Of a stretch of 64,000 nt of DNA, positions 8,580-16,197 are shown piece after piece; the stretch's first letter is position 1, and each line of letters starts with the position of its first letter. The stretch is from Anoxybacteroides voinovskiense (GTDB taxonomy: Bacteria; Bacillota; Bacilli; Bacillales; Anoxybacillaceae): assembly GCF_014196205.1 (NCBI RefSeq), contig NZ_JACIDE010000014.1:1-64000 (forward strand), given 5' to 3'. Below the pieces are notes generated by a model, which did not search any database, was not told where the DNA came from, and saw only the letters and a list, made by a program, of their open reading frames with translations. The position numbers were made by a program, and so were the translations under genes.

Positions 8580-10829
8580 ATGCAGAAAGATTGGCTTTCG
8601 AAGTTTTTAGTAGCTGCTGTGCTTGTTACAAGCACAGGACCGATTACCGCAAAAGCAGCGGAGAAGGAACTATATTTACCTTCACAGCAAAAACTGTATC
8701 AACAAGTAGGCGTCAATTCTACAGCGATTGATATGGAAGAAGTGAAGATTTCGAAAGAACAAGCGATTGAAATTGCGAAAAAAACAATTAACATTGACAA
8801 AGGGTATAAATTTCAGGGCATAACTTTTTCGACACAATGGTATGGAAATAAGCCGGTGTGGCAAATGTCGTGGTATAAAGAAGATAAAGGATACCATGGA
8901 ATTTATATAACGGTAAACGCTCAAACAGGAAATGTTGTAAATATTAATATTTATCATGATAAAGAAGGAAACATGCCATTTCCACCGAAAGTAAGTTATG
9001 ATCAAGCAGTGGATGTAGCGAAACAATACATTCAAAAGCTGTATCCAAAGAAATTAAACGAACTTGTCATCGATGAGCAATTGAAAAAACAGCAAAGGAG
9101 ATTACCGTACGGAGAACGACGATTTTACGCGATCCGTTTTTATCAAATGGTCGATCATGTACCATATTATGAAAACAATATTATGATAACGATTGATGGG
9201 AATGGGGAAATTCGGAACTTTGAATATAATTGGAATGATGAAGTAACATTTGAAAAGAAGGAAAACGTCATTTCTTTAGACGAAGCAAGAAAGTTGTTAA
9301 AAGACCGCATGGAATTAGAGTTACGTTACCAAATCGACTATTCATCGAAGCAGGCTCCAAAATTAATCTACGTACCGAAAACGAATGCATATCCATATTA
9401 TCAAGCGAACTTTAATGCCATTATCGACGCTCATACCGGAAAATTTATTGATATGTACGGAAAACCGGTGGAGCAAACAGCACCGATAGACGATAAGCCG
9501 TTAGCAGAAAGCGCTACTCCTTTGCCGCCGCGAAGCAAAGAATTAACGCAAAAAGAAGCCATAGAAGCAGTGAAACGAACAATGGAGCTGCCGGATTCTA
9601 TCGAACTTGATTCGGTGAATTACGAGGACCGGGGGGAAACTTCTGTATGGGTGCTTGGCTTTCGAGATAATGGAGAAGATACCAACTATATGTATGCAGA
9701 AATAAATGCAAAAACAGGGGAACTTACTCGATTTGACCGCAATGTGATGTACTATAAAGAATCGGAAGCAAACAAAAACCCGCAGGTGAACTACACGAAA
9801 GAACAGGCACTTGAAATCGCAAAAAATTTTGTAAAAAAAGTGGCTCCTGATAAAGTGGATCGTTTATATGCTACGTTGCCGCAGGAAGTACGGTATGACA
9901 GCAAATCGAACCCGCTCTTTTACGAAATGTACTTTTATCGCAAAGAAAATGGAATTCCAGTACAAGGACAAGGAATAAGTGTAGCCGTTTCTGCGGAAAC
10001 AGGAAAAATTATTCGTTTCTTTACCGAGTGGCGTAACGTATCGTTTCCGTTGCCAACCAAAGTCGTTTCGCTAGAAAAAGCAGAAGAAATGTATTTAGAG
10101 GATAAAAAGCTTGCCTTAAGCTACTTTACGACCTTAACGGCGGATGAAAAAAGAAATAGCACAGCTATTTTAGTTTATCAACCAACCCCGTCTTGGGAGG
10201 AAAAATATTTAGATGCCGTTGATGGGAAATGGAAAGATGCTTCCACTGGAAGGGTAGTCGACGACCAAAATGTAGCAACAGATATAAAAGGACATAAACA
10301 AGAACAGGCGCTGCAAGCAATGATTGATTACAATATATACGATGTGGAAAACGGGAAAGTATATCCAGAGCGAGTAGTGACAAAAGGGGAATTTGTCGAG
10401 GTTGTCATGAGAGCGATTGGGGATTACGGAACGTGGTATAATGAGAACGCAGCCGCACCATTCAAAGATGTAAAAAAAGAGGCAGACTACTACCCGTATT
10501 TACAAAGAGCGGTTGACCGCAGATTAATTAAAGTAGATGAAGAATATTTTCACCCGACAAGCCAAGTAACGCGAGAATTTGTCGCCGTGACCCTTGTTCG
10601 TGCGTTAGGATATGATAAGCTTGCTTCGCAAACCGATTTGTTTCCGATTTCGTTTAAAGATGCAAATAAGATTCAACATAAAGGTCATGTTGGGTTGATT
10701 AGTAAATTAAAAATTATGCCTGGAACGAAATCGAAAGAGTTTCAACCATCCTCTTCGTTAACAAGGGCTGATTTAGCAGTGATTATTTATCGGTTTATGA
10801 ATAAGTATCCAGATATCGCAGGAAATTAA
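8580..10829 (+). CDS. Secreted YcdB/PepSY-like surface protein with SLH domains
   Basis: A 749-residue exported protein. The ATG at 8580 has GGGGGATT upstream and starts a signal peptide ending near ITAKAAE. The body has repeated YcdB/YcdC (PepSY-like) units: each begins with a SKEQAIEIAKK/SYDQAVDVAKQ/TQKEAIEAVKR/TKEQALEIAKN-type helix and is followed by a W-strand and an A-TG turn. The last 170 or so residues form three S-layer homology modules (VTKGEFVEVVMRAIG, VTREFVAVTLVRALGY, LTRADLAVIIYRFM). It is probably bound to the secondary cell-wall polymer. PepSY-type repeats often occur in protease propeptides or inhibitors; no protease domain is visible here. Its TAA is shared with a dispersed repeat. 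Confidence 0.8.
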   Translation: MQKDWLSKFLVAAVLVTSTGPITAKAAEKELYLPSQQKLYQQVGVNSTAIDMEEVKISKEQAIEIAKKTINIDKGYKFQGITFSTQWYGNKPVWQMSWYKEDKGYHGIYITVNAQTGNVVNINIYHDKEGNMPFPPKVSYDQAVDVAKQYIQKLYPKKLNELVIDEQLKKQQRRLPYGERRFYAIRFYQMVDHVPYYENNIMITIDGNGEIRNFEYNWNDEVTFEKKENVISLDEARKLLKDRMELELRYQIDYSSKQAPKLIYVPKTNAYPYYQANFNAIIDAHTGKFIDMYGKPVEQTAPIDDKPLAESATPLPPRSKELTQKEAIEAVKRTMELPDSIELDSVNYEDRGETSVWVLGFRDNGEDTNYMYAEINAKTGELTRFDRNVMYYKESEANKNPQVNYTKEQALEIAKNFVKKVAPDKVDRLYATLPQEVRYDSKSNPLFYEMYFYRKENGIPVQGQGISVAVSAETGKIIRFFTEWRNVSFPLPTKVVSLEKAEEMYLEDKKLALSYFTTLTADEKRNSTAILVYQPTPSWEEKYLDAVDGKWKDASTGRVVDDQNVATDIKGHKQEQALQAMIDYNIYDVENGKVYPERVVTKGEFVEVVMRAIGDYGTWYNENAAAPFKDVKKEADYYPYLQRAVDRRLIKVDEEYFHPTSQVTREFVAVTLVRALGYDKLASQTDLFPISFKDANKIQHKGHVGLISKLKIMPGTKSKEFQPSSSLTRADLAVIIYRFMNKYPDIAGN

Positions 10830-10976
10830 GAAAAGCGCAAAGCGCCCGCCTATCGGCGAAGATCGCACAAGCCCCACCGAGGAGGCTTCGCCGCCGCAGC
10901 GTGGGGCGGAGCGACTCGAGCCGATGGCGCTTGGAGCTAGACAGCGCTCCACCTAATCGTAAAATTTTATACTTTC
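10827..10976 (+). repeat. Dispersed structured repeat, copy 1
   Basis: About 150 bp nearly identical to 58956-59106. It begins TAAGAAAAGCG, where TAA is the stop codon of the SLH protein gene, and contains GGAGCTAGACA near its right end. Inner complementary arms (AGCGCC, ATCGGC and GCCCCAC with their complements downstream) give a long branched hairpin. Shorter relatives lie at 13192-13229 and 33659-33780. Confidence 0.85.
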
Positions 10977-10987
10977 CTATCTTTTGA

Positions 10988-11022
10988 CAAAAAGCGATGC
11001 GGGTTTTCCGCATCGCTATTTT
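10988..11022 (-). terminator. Terminator after the DUF3813 gene
   Basis: The arms AGCGATGCGG and CCGCATCGCT are flanked by A- and T-runs on both sides, so the hairpin could act in both directions between the convergent genes. Confidence 0.7.
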
Positions 11023-11210
11023 AGATGATCCAATTCTTCTTGCAGCTGGCGCAGTTGCGCTTTTTCGGCTACGTTGGAATGGGCGTAAGCAGAAGAAAGG
11101 GCGTTTTTGGCGATGGCGATTGCTTCGTTCGTATGATTTGCTTGCTCGTTCGCAGCTTCCTTCGCCAGCATGACCGCTTTTTTTGCTTCTTGGAATAGAC
11201 GATTGCTCAT
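11016..11210 (-). CDS. DUF3813 family protein
   Basis: A 64-residue mostly helical, alanine- and glutamate-rich protein starting MSNRLFQEAKKAVMLAKEAA, resembling the DUF3813 proteins of Bacillus. Function unknown. I chose the ATG at 11210 (ribosome binding site GGAGGCGA, about 6-8 bases spacing) over the upstream GTG. It immediately follows another small gene on the same strand, and the two are probably cotranscribed. Confidence 0.75.
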   Translation of the reverse strand: MSNRLFQEAKKAVMLAKEAANEQANHTNEAIAIAKNALSSAYAHSNVAEKAQLRQLQEELDHLK

Positions 11211-11212
11211 CG

Positions 11213-11365
11213 TCACTCGCCTCCAATCGACATATCGATCGCTTGTCTTGCTTTTCGTTCTTCTGCCTCTGCATACGTCATATGATAAGGAATTCGCTCA
11301 TCGTGTTTTTCGATTGTATCGACGCTTTGTTGAATGAATCGCTTCGATTTATTTCGTTTGCCCAA
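11213..11365 (-). CDS. Small charged protein, unknown function
   Basis: A 50-residue basic protein (MGKRNKSKRFIQQSVDTIEK ... MTYAEAEERKARQAIDMSIGGE) using a TTG start at 11365 that has AAGGGGG eight bases upstream. A frame extension upstream has no ribosome binding site. Its stop lies just upstream of the DUF3813 start. I do not recognise the family; the ribosome binding site and tight packing support a real gene. Confidence 0.6.
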   Translation of the reverse strand: MGKRNKSKRFIQQSVDTIEKHDERIPYHMTYAEAEERKARQAIDMSIGGE

Positions 11366-11450
11366 GACGCATTCCCCCTTAAAAAGTGAAGACGCAACGT
11401 GCGTCACTTTTATTGTAGCCACAACGAGGAAGCGTTAGTAAGGCAATTGC

Positions 11451-12257
11451 TTACAACTTTAACAGCGCCTTTAAATAAACGCCGATGCCGTCTTCTTCGT
11501 TCGTTTTTGTTATATCGTTCGCCACCTGTTTCAGCGGCTCAATGGCGTTCCCCATCGCAATGCCATATCCTGCCCATTGAATCATCTCTAAATCGTTATC
11601 TTCGTCACCAAATGCGATGACACGCTCTTTTGGGATTTGGTAATATTCTGCCACACGTTCTAGACCAAACGCTTTATGAACGCCGGTGCGAACGATCTCA
11701 ATAATATGCCATGGTGCCGCCCAGCGTCGATGGTGCAAGACGTTCGCGTGCACCGAAGACAAATAGCGTTGAATCGCATCGGCATGTTGCTCGTCGCTAT
11801 GAATAAGGACGCTCGTCGGGTCGGCTTTTAGCAATTGCCGCAAATCTCCAATTTCAATTTTCGGATTGCCAAGTTTGACGATATCTAAGAGCTTTTCATC
11901 ATGTTCGTGAAAATAAACGTCGTCCATCACTTCTGCCAAAATGTTTTTGACATGGTATGTTTCGCTTACTTCAATAATTTCCTTTACCGTTTCGAGCGCA
12001 AGAGGGGAGTGGAACATTCCCCACGTATCGTCTGTTGGATGATGGACAAAAGCACCGTTGAAATTAATCATAGGGGTTGTTAGTTCTAACTCTTCGTAAT
12101 ACATCTTGCTCGCCCGATACGGTCTGCCGGTGGCGATGACGACAAGATGCCCTGCTTCTTTGGCGCGGAAAAGGACTTCTTTTGTTGCAGGGGAAATCGT
12201 TTTATCCTCTTTTAACAACGTTCCGTCTAAATCCAATGCGATTAAATACTGTTCCAT
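11451..12257 (-). CDS. yitU: Cof-type HAD phosphatase (YitU-like)
   Basis: A 268-residue HAD-superfamily hydrolase with a type IIB (Cof) cap. Motif I is ALDLDGTLL (nucleophile D9, general acid D11), motif II is VIATGR near residue 40, and motif IV is AFGDEDNDLEMI near residue 216. It probably dephosphorylates small phosphometabolites such as flavin or sugar phosphates; the substrate cannot be read from sequence. The ATG at 12257 has AAAGGAGAC upstream. Divergent from yitV as in B. subtilis. Confidence 0.85.
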   Translation of the reverse strand: MEQYLIALDLDGTLLKEDKTISPATKEVLFRAKEAGHLVVIATGRPYRASKMYYEELELTTPMINFNGAFVHHPTDDTWGMFHSPLALETVKEIIEVSETYHVKNILAEVMDDVYFHEHDEKLLDIVKLGNPKIEIGDLRQLLKADPTSVLIHSDEQHADAIQRYLSSVHANVLHHRRWAAPWHIIEIVRTGVHKAFGLERVAEYYQIPKERVIAFGDEDNDLEMIQWAGYGIAMGNAIEPLKQVANDITKTNEEDGIGVYLKALLKL

Positions 12258-12385
12258 ACGGTCTCCTTTACGTATCCAAAATTTTTAAAAGAACGATAAA
12301 GACATTTTCAGTGTAACTCTTTTCCAAAATTTTTGTCTACATGTTACACTAAAGAAGAGAATAACAAAAAAAGGGGTTTCGCAGT

Positions 12386-13147
12386 ATGGTTATTATTCAA
12401 AACGAAAAAATTGCTGGCATTCCGGTACTTCATGTGGTGAAGGCGGAAAAGCGACAAGAAAAGCTGCCTTTTATTATGTTTGTGCACGGCTTTACGAGCG
12501 CAAAAGAACATAATCTTCATTTTGGGTATTTATTGGCGGAAGCTGGCTATCGAGTCGTGTTGCCAGATGCCATTTATCATGGCGAACGCGAACAATCGTT
12601 GACAAACGAAAAGCTTCATTTAGCATTTTGGGACATTGTTGTGCAAACGATTCATGAAGTCGGGCAAATAAAACAAGCGCTATGTGCGCAACATCTTGTC
12701 CAAGAAGATCGTATCGGTGTTGCCGGTACATCGATGGGGGGGATTGTCACTTTTGGCTCGCTTGCGACATATCCTTGGATTAAAGCAGCTGTTTCGCTAA
12801 TGGGAAGCCCGAACTATGAAGCATTTTTTGACGCGCAAATTGAACTGGCAAAGCAAATGCGTTTATCCATTCCATTGTCAGACGAACAGCTAAAAAAAGA
12901 ACGCGAGCGTTTAGCACCGTATGACCTCGCAAGACAGCCGGAAAAATTACGTGGCCGTCCGCTCATGATGTGGCATGGGGAGCGTGACCAAGTCGTCCCT
13001 TACCACTATACATATGAGTTTTATCATCAAATAAAACCACTTTATCCAAACGAGAAGCTGAAATTCGTTTCGGACGATGAGGCTGGCCATAAAGTGACGC
13101 GAGAAGCATTTTTAGAAACTGTTAAGTGGTTTATCGAGCACGTCTAA
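12386..13147 (+). CDS. yitV: Alpha/beta hydrolase, YitV-like esterase
   Basis: A 253-residue cytoplasmic serine hydrolase. It has the oxyanion segment FVHGFTSAKEHN, the nucleophile elbow GTSMGG near residue 115, and probable Asp and His in MWHGERDQVVP and DDEAGHKV. The substrate is unknown. The ATG follows an AAAAAAGGGG ribosome binding site. The divergent intergenic region with yitU has mirror-image TACACT hexamers (12310-12315 on minus, 12345-12350 on plus) that could be the two -10 boxes. A terminator follows. Confidence 0.85.
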   Translation: MVIIQNEKIAGIPVLHVVKAEKRQEKLPFIMFVHGFTSAKEHNLHFGYLLAEAGYRVVLPDAIYHGEREQSLTNEKLHLAFWDIVVQTIHEVGQIKQALCAQHLVQEDRIGVAGTSMGGIVTFGSLATYPWIKAAVSLMGSPNYEAFFDAQIELAKQMRLSIPLSDEQLKKERERLAPYDLARQPEKLRGRPLMMWHGERDQVVPYHYTYEFYHQIKPLYPNEKLKFVSDDEAGHKVTREAFLETVKWFIEHV

Positions 13148-13175
13148 AAAGCGCAGGGCATTTGCCTTGCGCTTT
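13148..13175 (+). terminator. Terminator after yitV
   Basis: The arms AAAGCGCAGGGC and GCCTTGCGCTTT pair around ATTT; the following T-content is modest. Confidence 0.6.
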
Positions 13176-13191
13176 CATTATTTGCGTTTTT

Positions 13192-13229
13192 TGTCTAGCT
13201 GGGCAACCCAGTCGTTTCCGCTTTTCTTA
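13192..13229 (-). repeat. Dispersed repeat family, minimal 38-bp copy
   Basis: Read on the minus strand it begins TAAGAAAAGCG, using the TAA stop of the yitW-like gene, and ends with GCTAGACA. Between them lies only a small hairpin (CTGGG-TTG-CCCAG). Both ends match the 150-bp copies, so this looks like a core-less member of the same family. Confidence 0.7.
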
Positions 13230-13526
13230 AATATGCCCCAATTGCCGTAGTGCGGCTTCGCTCATTCGCTCTGGTGTCCATGGCGGATTCCACGTAATTT
13301 GTACATCGACATCTTTTACCCCTTCCATGTGTGCAAGCGCTCGTTTAACACCACCAACAATGGAATCGTGCAGCGGGCATCCAGGGGTGGTAAGTGTCAT
13401 AACAATTGATACAACTCCGTCATCAATACGCAAATCATAAATTAGCCCTAAATCAACGACATTAATGCCTAGCTCTGGGTCGTATACGGTACGAAGCTGC
13501 TCGATGACCATCTCTTTTAATTCCAT
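13227..13526 (-). CDS. yitW: DUF59/MIP18-family Fe-S assembly protein (YitW-like)
   Basis: A 99-residue SufT/MIP18-type protein. It has the DPELGINVVDLGLIYDL motif at residues 16-32 and the conserved TTPGCPLHD with the reactive Cys near residue 50, and ends in ITWNPPWTPERMS. The family takes part in iron-sulfur cluster maturation. This is the last conserved yit gene before the anaerobic island, and its stop codon is shared with a dispersed repeat. Confidence 0.87.
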   Translation of the reverse strand: MELKEMVIEQLRTVYDPELGINVVDLGLIYDLRIDDGVVSIVMTLTTPGCPLHDSIVGGVKRALAHMEGVKDVDVQITWNPPWTPERMSEAALRQLGHI

Positions 13527-13540
13527 TTGCTTTTCCTCCC

Positions 13541-14794
13541 TTATTTCCGCAATACGGAGATGATTGCTCCTGCAAACAAAATGGAAAAAATAACCATTCC
13601 GCCTTGCGCGGCATAAAATAACGGCAAGCTAGAAACAACAAGCGCTAGGATGACACCGACGAAGCTAACGAAAAATAACCCGCAGGTAAAAACAGTCCAT
13701 TTTTCATTTATCATTTGCTTTAACGTCGGTACGTTTTCTTTGCCGATTTTTTGGCTATAGCAGTGCGTCCACCATAAAAACGGCACGATTTTATATAAAT
13801 AGCCGACAATGCTTAAAATAATCCATCCGAAAAGATATCCGTATATAATCACGCCAAAACCGGCCGTATTTCCTATGATCGCGAACAGAAAAGCGAATCC
13901 ATGTAGGCAAAGCGCGATAGCGATTGCGAAAAGCGCAAATAAAAACGGACGATCTAATTTTTTCTTGACCCGCTTTCGCAAAATCGTTACGATATGGTAA
14001 CTAAATAGTGCAAACCCAAGCAACAAAAGTCCTGTTCCGCTAGCGAAAAGAGTAGAACTGTTCGTTAAAAAGCTGAAAAAGGTAATGGCGAGCCCGCTGA
14101 CGTAAATAGCGTACACGTAGCGTGCAAGCGTCATCGAAAATCCGTGTGCCAACGAAAACATCGGCACCATTTTGTAAGAAAAGCCGATAATAAGCAACGT
14201 AAACCATCCGGCAAGTCCTAATAATAGATGTGTCTTTAGCATGAACAAATGGTCTGCTATTTCGCTGCCGCTAAAAAAATGAAACGAAAGCGCTATTCCT
14301 AAAGAAACCGTCAATAGCAAGCAAAAAAGTGCTGTGCTGACAAATAACGTCATGATGTTTTTTGCCGGTTGTTTTTTAAGCGTCATCACCATTTGGATGA
14401 AAAAAAGAACAAACCCGAGCGCAAGCAACAAGCCAGCGAAAAACACGAACTCCATTTTCCAAAGGAAACTAATCGAAAGCAGAAAAATGCCAAGCGCGGT
14501 GACAAAAAATTGCACAAACCCTAACGTTTCGTTCCAAATTGGCGTTAAAAAGGCGACTGGAACGAGCTGATACATCGCGCCCATCGCGATCATTAACGCC
14601 CAACCGAGCACTGCTAAATGCATCGCCGCCCATACGCTAGGGATACGAAACGCCCCTTGAACGAGCGATGTGCCTGAAACAAGCAAAATCGCTTCAGAAG
14701 CGATGAACGCAACGACGCCAAATAAAATAAAAGAAAACGGCAAGCGAATATTTGTTTCATACGTTTGTTGTGTCGAAGGAAACATCGTCGTCAT
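13541..14794 (-). CDS. Haem-copper-oxidase-subunit-I-like membrane protein
   Basis: A 417-residue polytopic protein with about 12 hydrophobic helices. The segment MHLAVLGWALMIAMGAMYQLVP resembles the helix II haem-ligand region of haem-copper oxidase and NO reductase subunit I relatives. Further membrane histidines occur in LKTHLLLGLAGWF, LHGFAFLF and WWTHCYS. The canonical His-His pair of the CuB site is not seen, so oxidase or NO reductase activity cannot be claimed. It could be a haem-binding protein related to NO handling. It overlaps the upstream DUF2249 gene by 4 bases in an FNR-box operon next to the qNor locus. Confidence 0.65.
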   Translation of the reverse strand: MTTMFPSTQQTYETNIRLPFSFILFGVVAFIASEAILLVSGTSLVQGAFRIPSVWAAMHLAVLGWALMIAMGAMYQLVPVAFLTPIWNETLGFVQFFVTALGIFLLSISFLWKMEFVFFAGLLLALGFVLFFIQMVMTLKKQPAKNIMTLFVSTALFCLLLTVSLGIALSFHFFSGSEIADHLFMLKTHLLLGLAGWFTLLIIGFSYKMVPMFSLAHGFSMTLARYVYAIYVSGLAITFFSFLTNSSTLFASGTGLLLLGFALFSYHIVTILRKRVKKKLDRPFLFALFAIAIALCLHGFAFLFAIIGNTAGFGVIIYGYLFGWIILSIVGYLYKIVPFLWWTHCYSQKIGKENVPTLKQMINEKWTVFTCGLFFVSFVGVILALVVSSLPLFYAAQGGMVIFSILFAGAIISVLRK

Positions 14795-15000
14795 CCCTTT
14801 GTAATCGTAATTTCAAAGCTCCCGTCCTCGCGCTCTTTCGTTTCATAAAGATAGCCAAGTTCATCAAGCTGTTCGTATAAAAACATCGGGCGGCGGTCGT
14901 TAATAATCGTTAACGTTTCTCCTTTAGGAAGCGTTTCTAATGCTGCAAGCGTCCGCATCATCGGTTGCGGTGGCTCTAATCCACGATTATCTAATATCAT
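14791..15000 (-). CDS. DUF2249 protein (A)
   Basis: A 69-residue DUF2249 domain starting MILDNRGLEPPQPMMRTLAA, with the TusA/SirA-like hydrophobic core LTIINDRRPMFLYEQLDELGY. I chose the ATG at 15000, which has AGGGGTGAG nearby. DUF2249 proteins are frequent beside hemerythrin, NO reductase and FNR genes, but their biochemical role is not established. The TusA catalytic Cys-Pro is replaced by EPPQP, so sulfur transfer is unlikely. It overlaps the downstream membrane protein gene by 4 bases. Confidence 0.75.
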   Translation of the reverse strand: MILDNRGLEPPQPMMRTLAALETLPKGETLTIINDRRPMFLYEQLDELGYLYETKEREDGSFEITITKG

Positions 15001-15005
15001 CGTTC

Positions 15006-15236
15006 TCACCCCTGCTTGACAAACGTCACTTTCCAATGTTTTTTGTCGAGCTGTTCTGCTTCATACGTAAACCCTTTTGCTTTCATGACCGCAAAAAGTG
15101 GGACAGGTTTAAACGGTGCATGCAAAATAAACGTATCACCCGCTTCGAGCGGTTGAACAGCGGTCATAATTTTTTGGAACGGCTCCAACTTTTTTTGCAA
15201 ATCTTCACGAACATCCAACTCCACGATTTTTCCCAT
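15006..15236 (-). CDS. DUF2249 protein (B)
   Basis: A 76-residue DUF2249 domain: MGKIVELDVREDLQKKLEPF, then TFILHAPFKPVPLFAVMKAKGF, then a WKVTFVK strand. It shares the domain with the gene 5 bases downstream, but the two are clearly diverged. The ATG at 15236 is preferred because AAAGGGTGAG precedes it. It is the first gene of a three-gene operon (DUF2249 B, DUF2249 A, oxidase-like membrane protein) controlled by an FNR-type site. Confidence 0.72.
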   Translation of the reverse strand: MGKIVELDVREDLQKKLEPFQKIMTAVQPLEAGDTFILHAPFKPVPLFAVMKAKGFTYEAEQLDKKHWKVTFVKQG

Positions 15237-15269
15237 CGCGCTCACCCTTTCATGATCTTTTCACTTTCT

Positions 15270-15312
15270 ATGATAGTGATTTTCACTCATGGGTATTGTG
15301 ATCTCTGTCACA
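15270..15312 (-). promoter_or_regulatory. FNR-type box of the DUF2249 operon
   Basis: TGTGATCTCTGTCACA at 15297-15312 is a perfect TGTGA-N6-TCACA. A minus-strand -10 box, TATCAT, lies at 15275-15270. The site centre is about 41.5 bp upstream of the predicted start. Confidence 0.75.
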
Positions 15313-15314
15313 TA

Positions 15315-16007
15315 TTATAAAAAAATCTCCTTTTCCAATTTTTCTGCATCAATTAAGTAATAGCCATTGTCATCAATATCGATCAGTCCTTTTCGCTTCA
15401 ATTGGCTGAGCGTGCGACTAATCGTTTCGCGCGATGTGCCAATCATATTGGCGAGTTCGCGGTTTGTAAAATGCGTCGTTAAGCGGTGAAAGCGTCCTTG
15501 CAAGACCGCATTTGTTTTTGTCAGTCGCAATAACAGTAAAATAATTTGTTCGTACGTATTATGGAGAATTTGTTCTTCTAGACGGTTTTGCAAGTCGATA
15601 ATTTTTTCTCCCATCACGCGAAATAGTTTCATGCATAATTCAGGATAGCAAATAAGCGTCTGTTCAAATTCGGCGATTGGAATGGCAATGAGCGTTGCTT
15701 CTTCCATCACTTCCGCATGAGCCGGATAACTTCCTCGACGGAAAAAGCCAGCGTGCGGGAACATTTCTCCTGTTTGCAAAATCGACACAATTTGTTCTTT
15801 GCCGTTAATATCCGTTTTATAAATTTTTACCGTTCCTGATTGAATAAAAAAGACGCGTTCAAGCGGCTCTCCTTGCATAAAGACGAACGTTCTCGGTTTG
15901 TAGACACGTACTTGAGAAATTTTCACGATTGAGTCAAGTTCTTGATCGGATAATTCCCGAAAAAGCGCGACATTTTTCAGCCTTGTTTTAATCCAATCAT
16001 TCGTCAT
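15315..16007 (-). CDS. Crp/Fnr-family regulator of the NO-reductase locus
   Basis: A 230-residue regulator: an N-terminal cyclic-nucleotide-binding fold (VFFIQSGTVKIYK, GEMFPHAGFF) and a C-terminal winged helix with the recognition segment FTNRELANMIGTSRETISRTLSQLKRKG. It lacks the C-terminal CxxCxxxxC cluster of Bacillus FNR, so it is not an oxygen sensor of that kind. Its position divergent from qNor suggests an NO-responsive DNR/NNR-like or ArcR-like role (inference). I preferred the ATG at 16007 over the GTG at 16016 because AAGGAG is then spaced 8 bases. An operator-like site at 16067-16082 lies about 41.5 bp from its predicted start. Confidence 0.8.
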   Translation of the reverse strand: MTNDWIKTRLKNVALFRELSDQELDSIVKISQVRVYKPRTFVFMQGEPLERVFFIQSGTVKIYKTDINGKEQIVSILQTGEMFPHAGFFRRGSYPAHAEVMEEATLIAIPIAEFEQTLICYPELCMKLFRVMGEKIIDLQNRLEEQILHNTYEQIILLLLRLTKTNAVLQGRFHRLTTHFTNRELANMIGTSRETISRTLSQLKRKGLIDIDDNGYYLIDAEKLEKEIFL

Positions 16008-16066
16008 ATCATCCACTCCTTATGGAATTTCTAAGCAAAATTTTACGTTGTTTTCTAATGAGAAGC

Positions 16067-16082
16067 TGTGACATAAATCATA
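16067..16082 (-). promoter_or_regulatory. Crp/Fnr-type site for the regulator gene (TCATA variant)
   Basis: TGTGACATAAATCATA. A minus-strand -10 candidate, TAAAAT (16045-16040), places the site centre at about -41.5 for the regulator gene. The right half is TCATA instead of TCACA. Confidence 0.6.
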
Positions 16083-16096
16083 ACTTTTTGTGAACG

Positions 16097-16112
16097 TGTG
16101 ACGAAAATCATA
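16097..16112 (+). promoter_or_regulatory. Crp/Fnr-type site for qNor (TCATA variant)
   Basis: TGTGACGAAAATCATA lies exactly 30 bp from its near-twin at 16067. With CATAAC (16134-16139) as -10 box the centre is at about -41.5; with TACAAT (16157-16162) it is at about -64.5. Either fits activation of the qNor gene. Confidence 0.6.
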
Positions 16113-16197
16113 GGGAACGTTTGCGATACCTCACATAACGCAAGTTTTTTCAGCGCTACAATGAGAACGAAAGGAACGAAAAGGAAGGTGGAGGGAT

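Noticed and set aside
10795-11274. Long minus-strand open frame (159 codons) over the repeat and DUF3813 region
   Set aside because: It lies in another frame of the DUF3813 gene, crosses the dispersed repeat and a terminator, and lacks a ribosome binding site. A similar translated segment at 58897-59082 arises only from the repeat sequence.
12310-12350. Inverted repeat AGTGTAAC/GTTACACT between yitU and yitV as an operator
   Set aside because: The arms are 25 bases apart and coincide with the expected -10 hexamers of the divergent genes, so the symmetry is probably promoter-based.
16121-16136. Inverted repeat TGCGA-TACC-TCACA upstream of qNor as a third regulator site
   Set aside because: The spacer is 4 bases instead of 6, which does not fit the other Crp/Fnr sites of the window.
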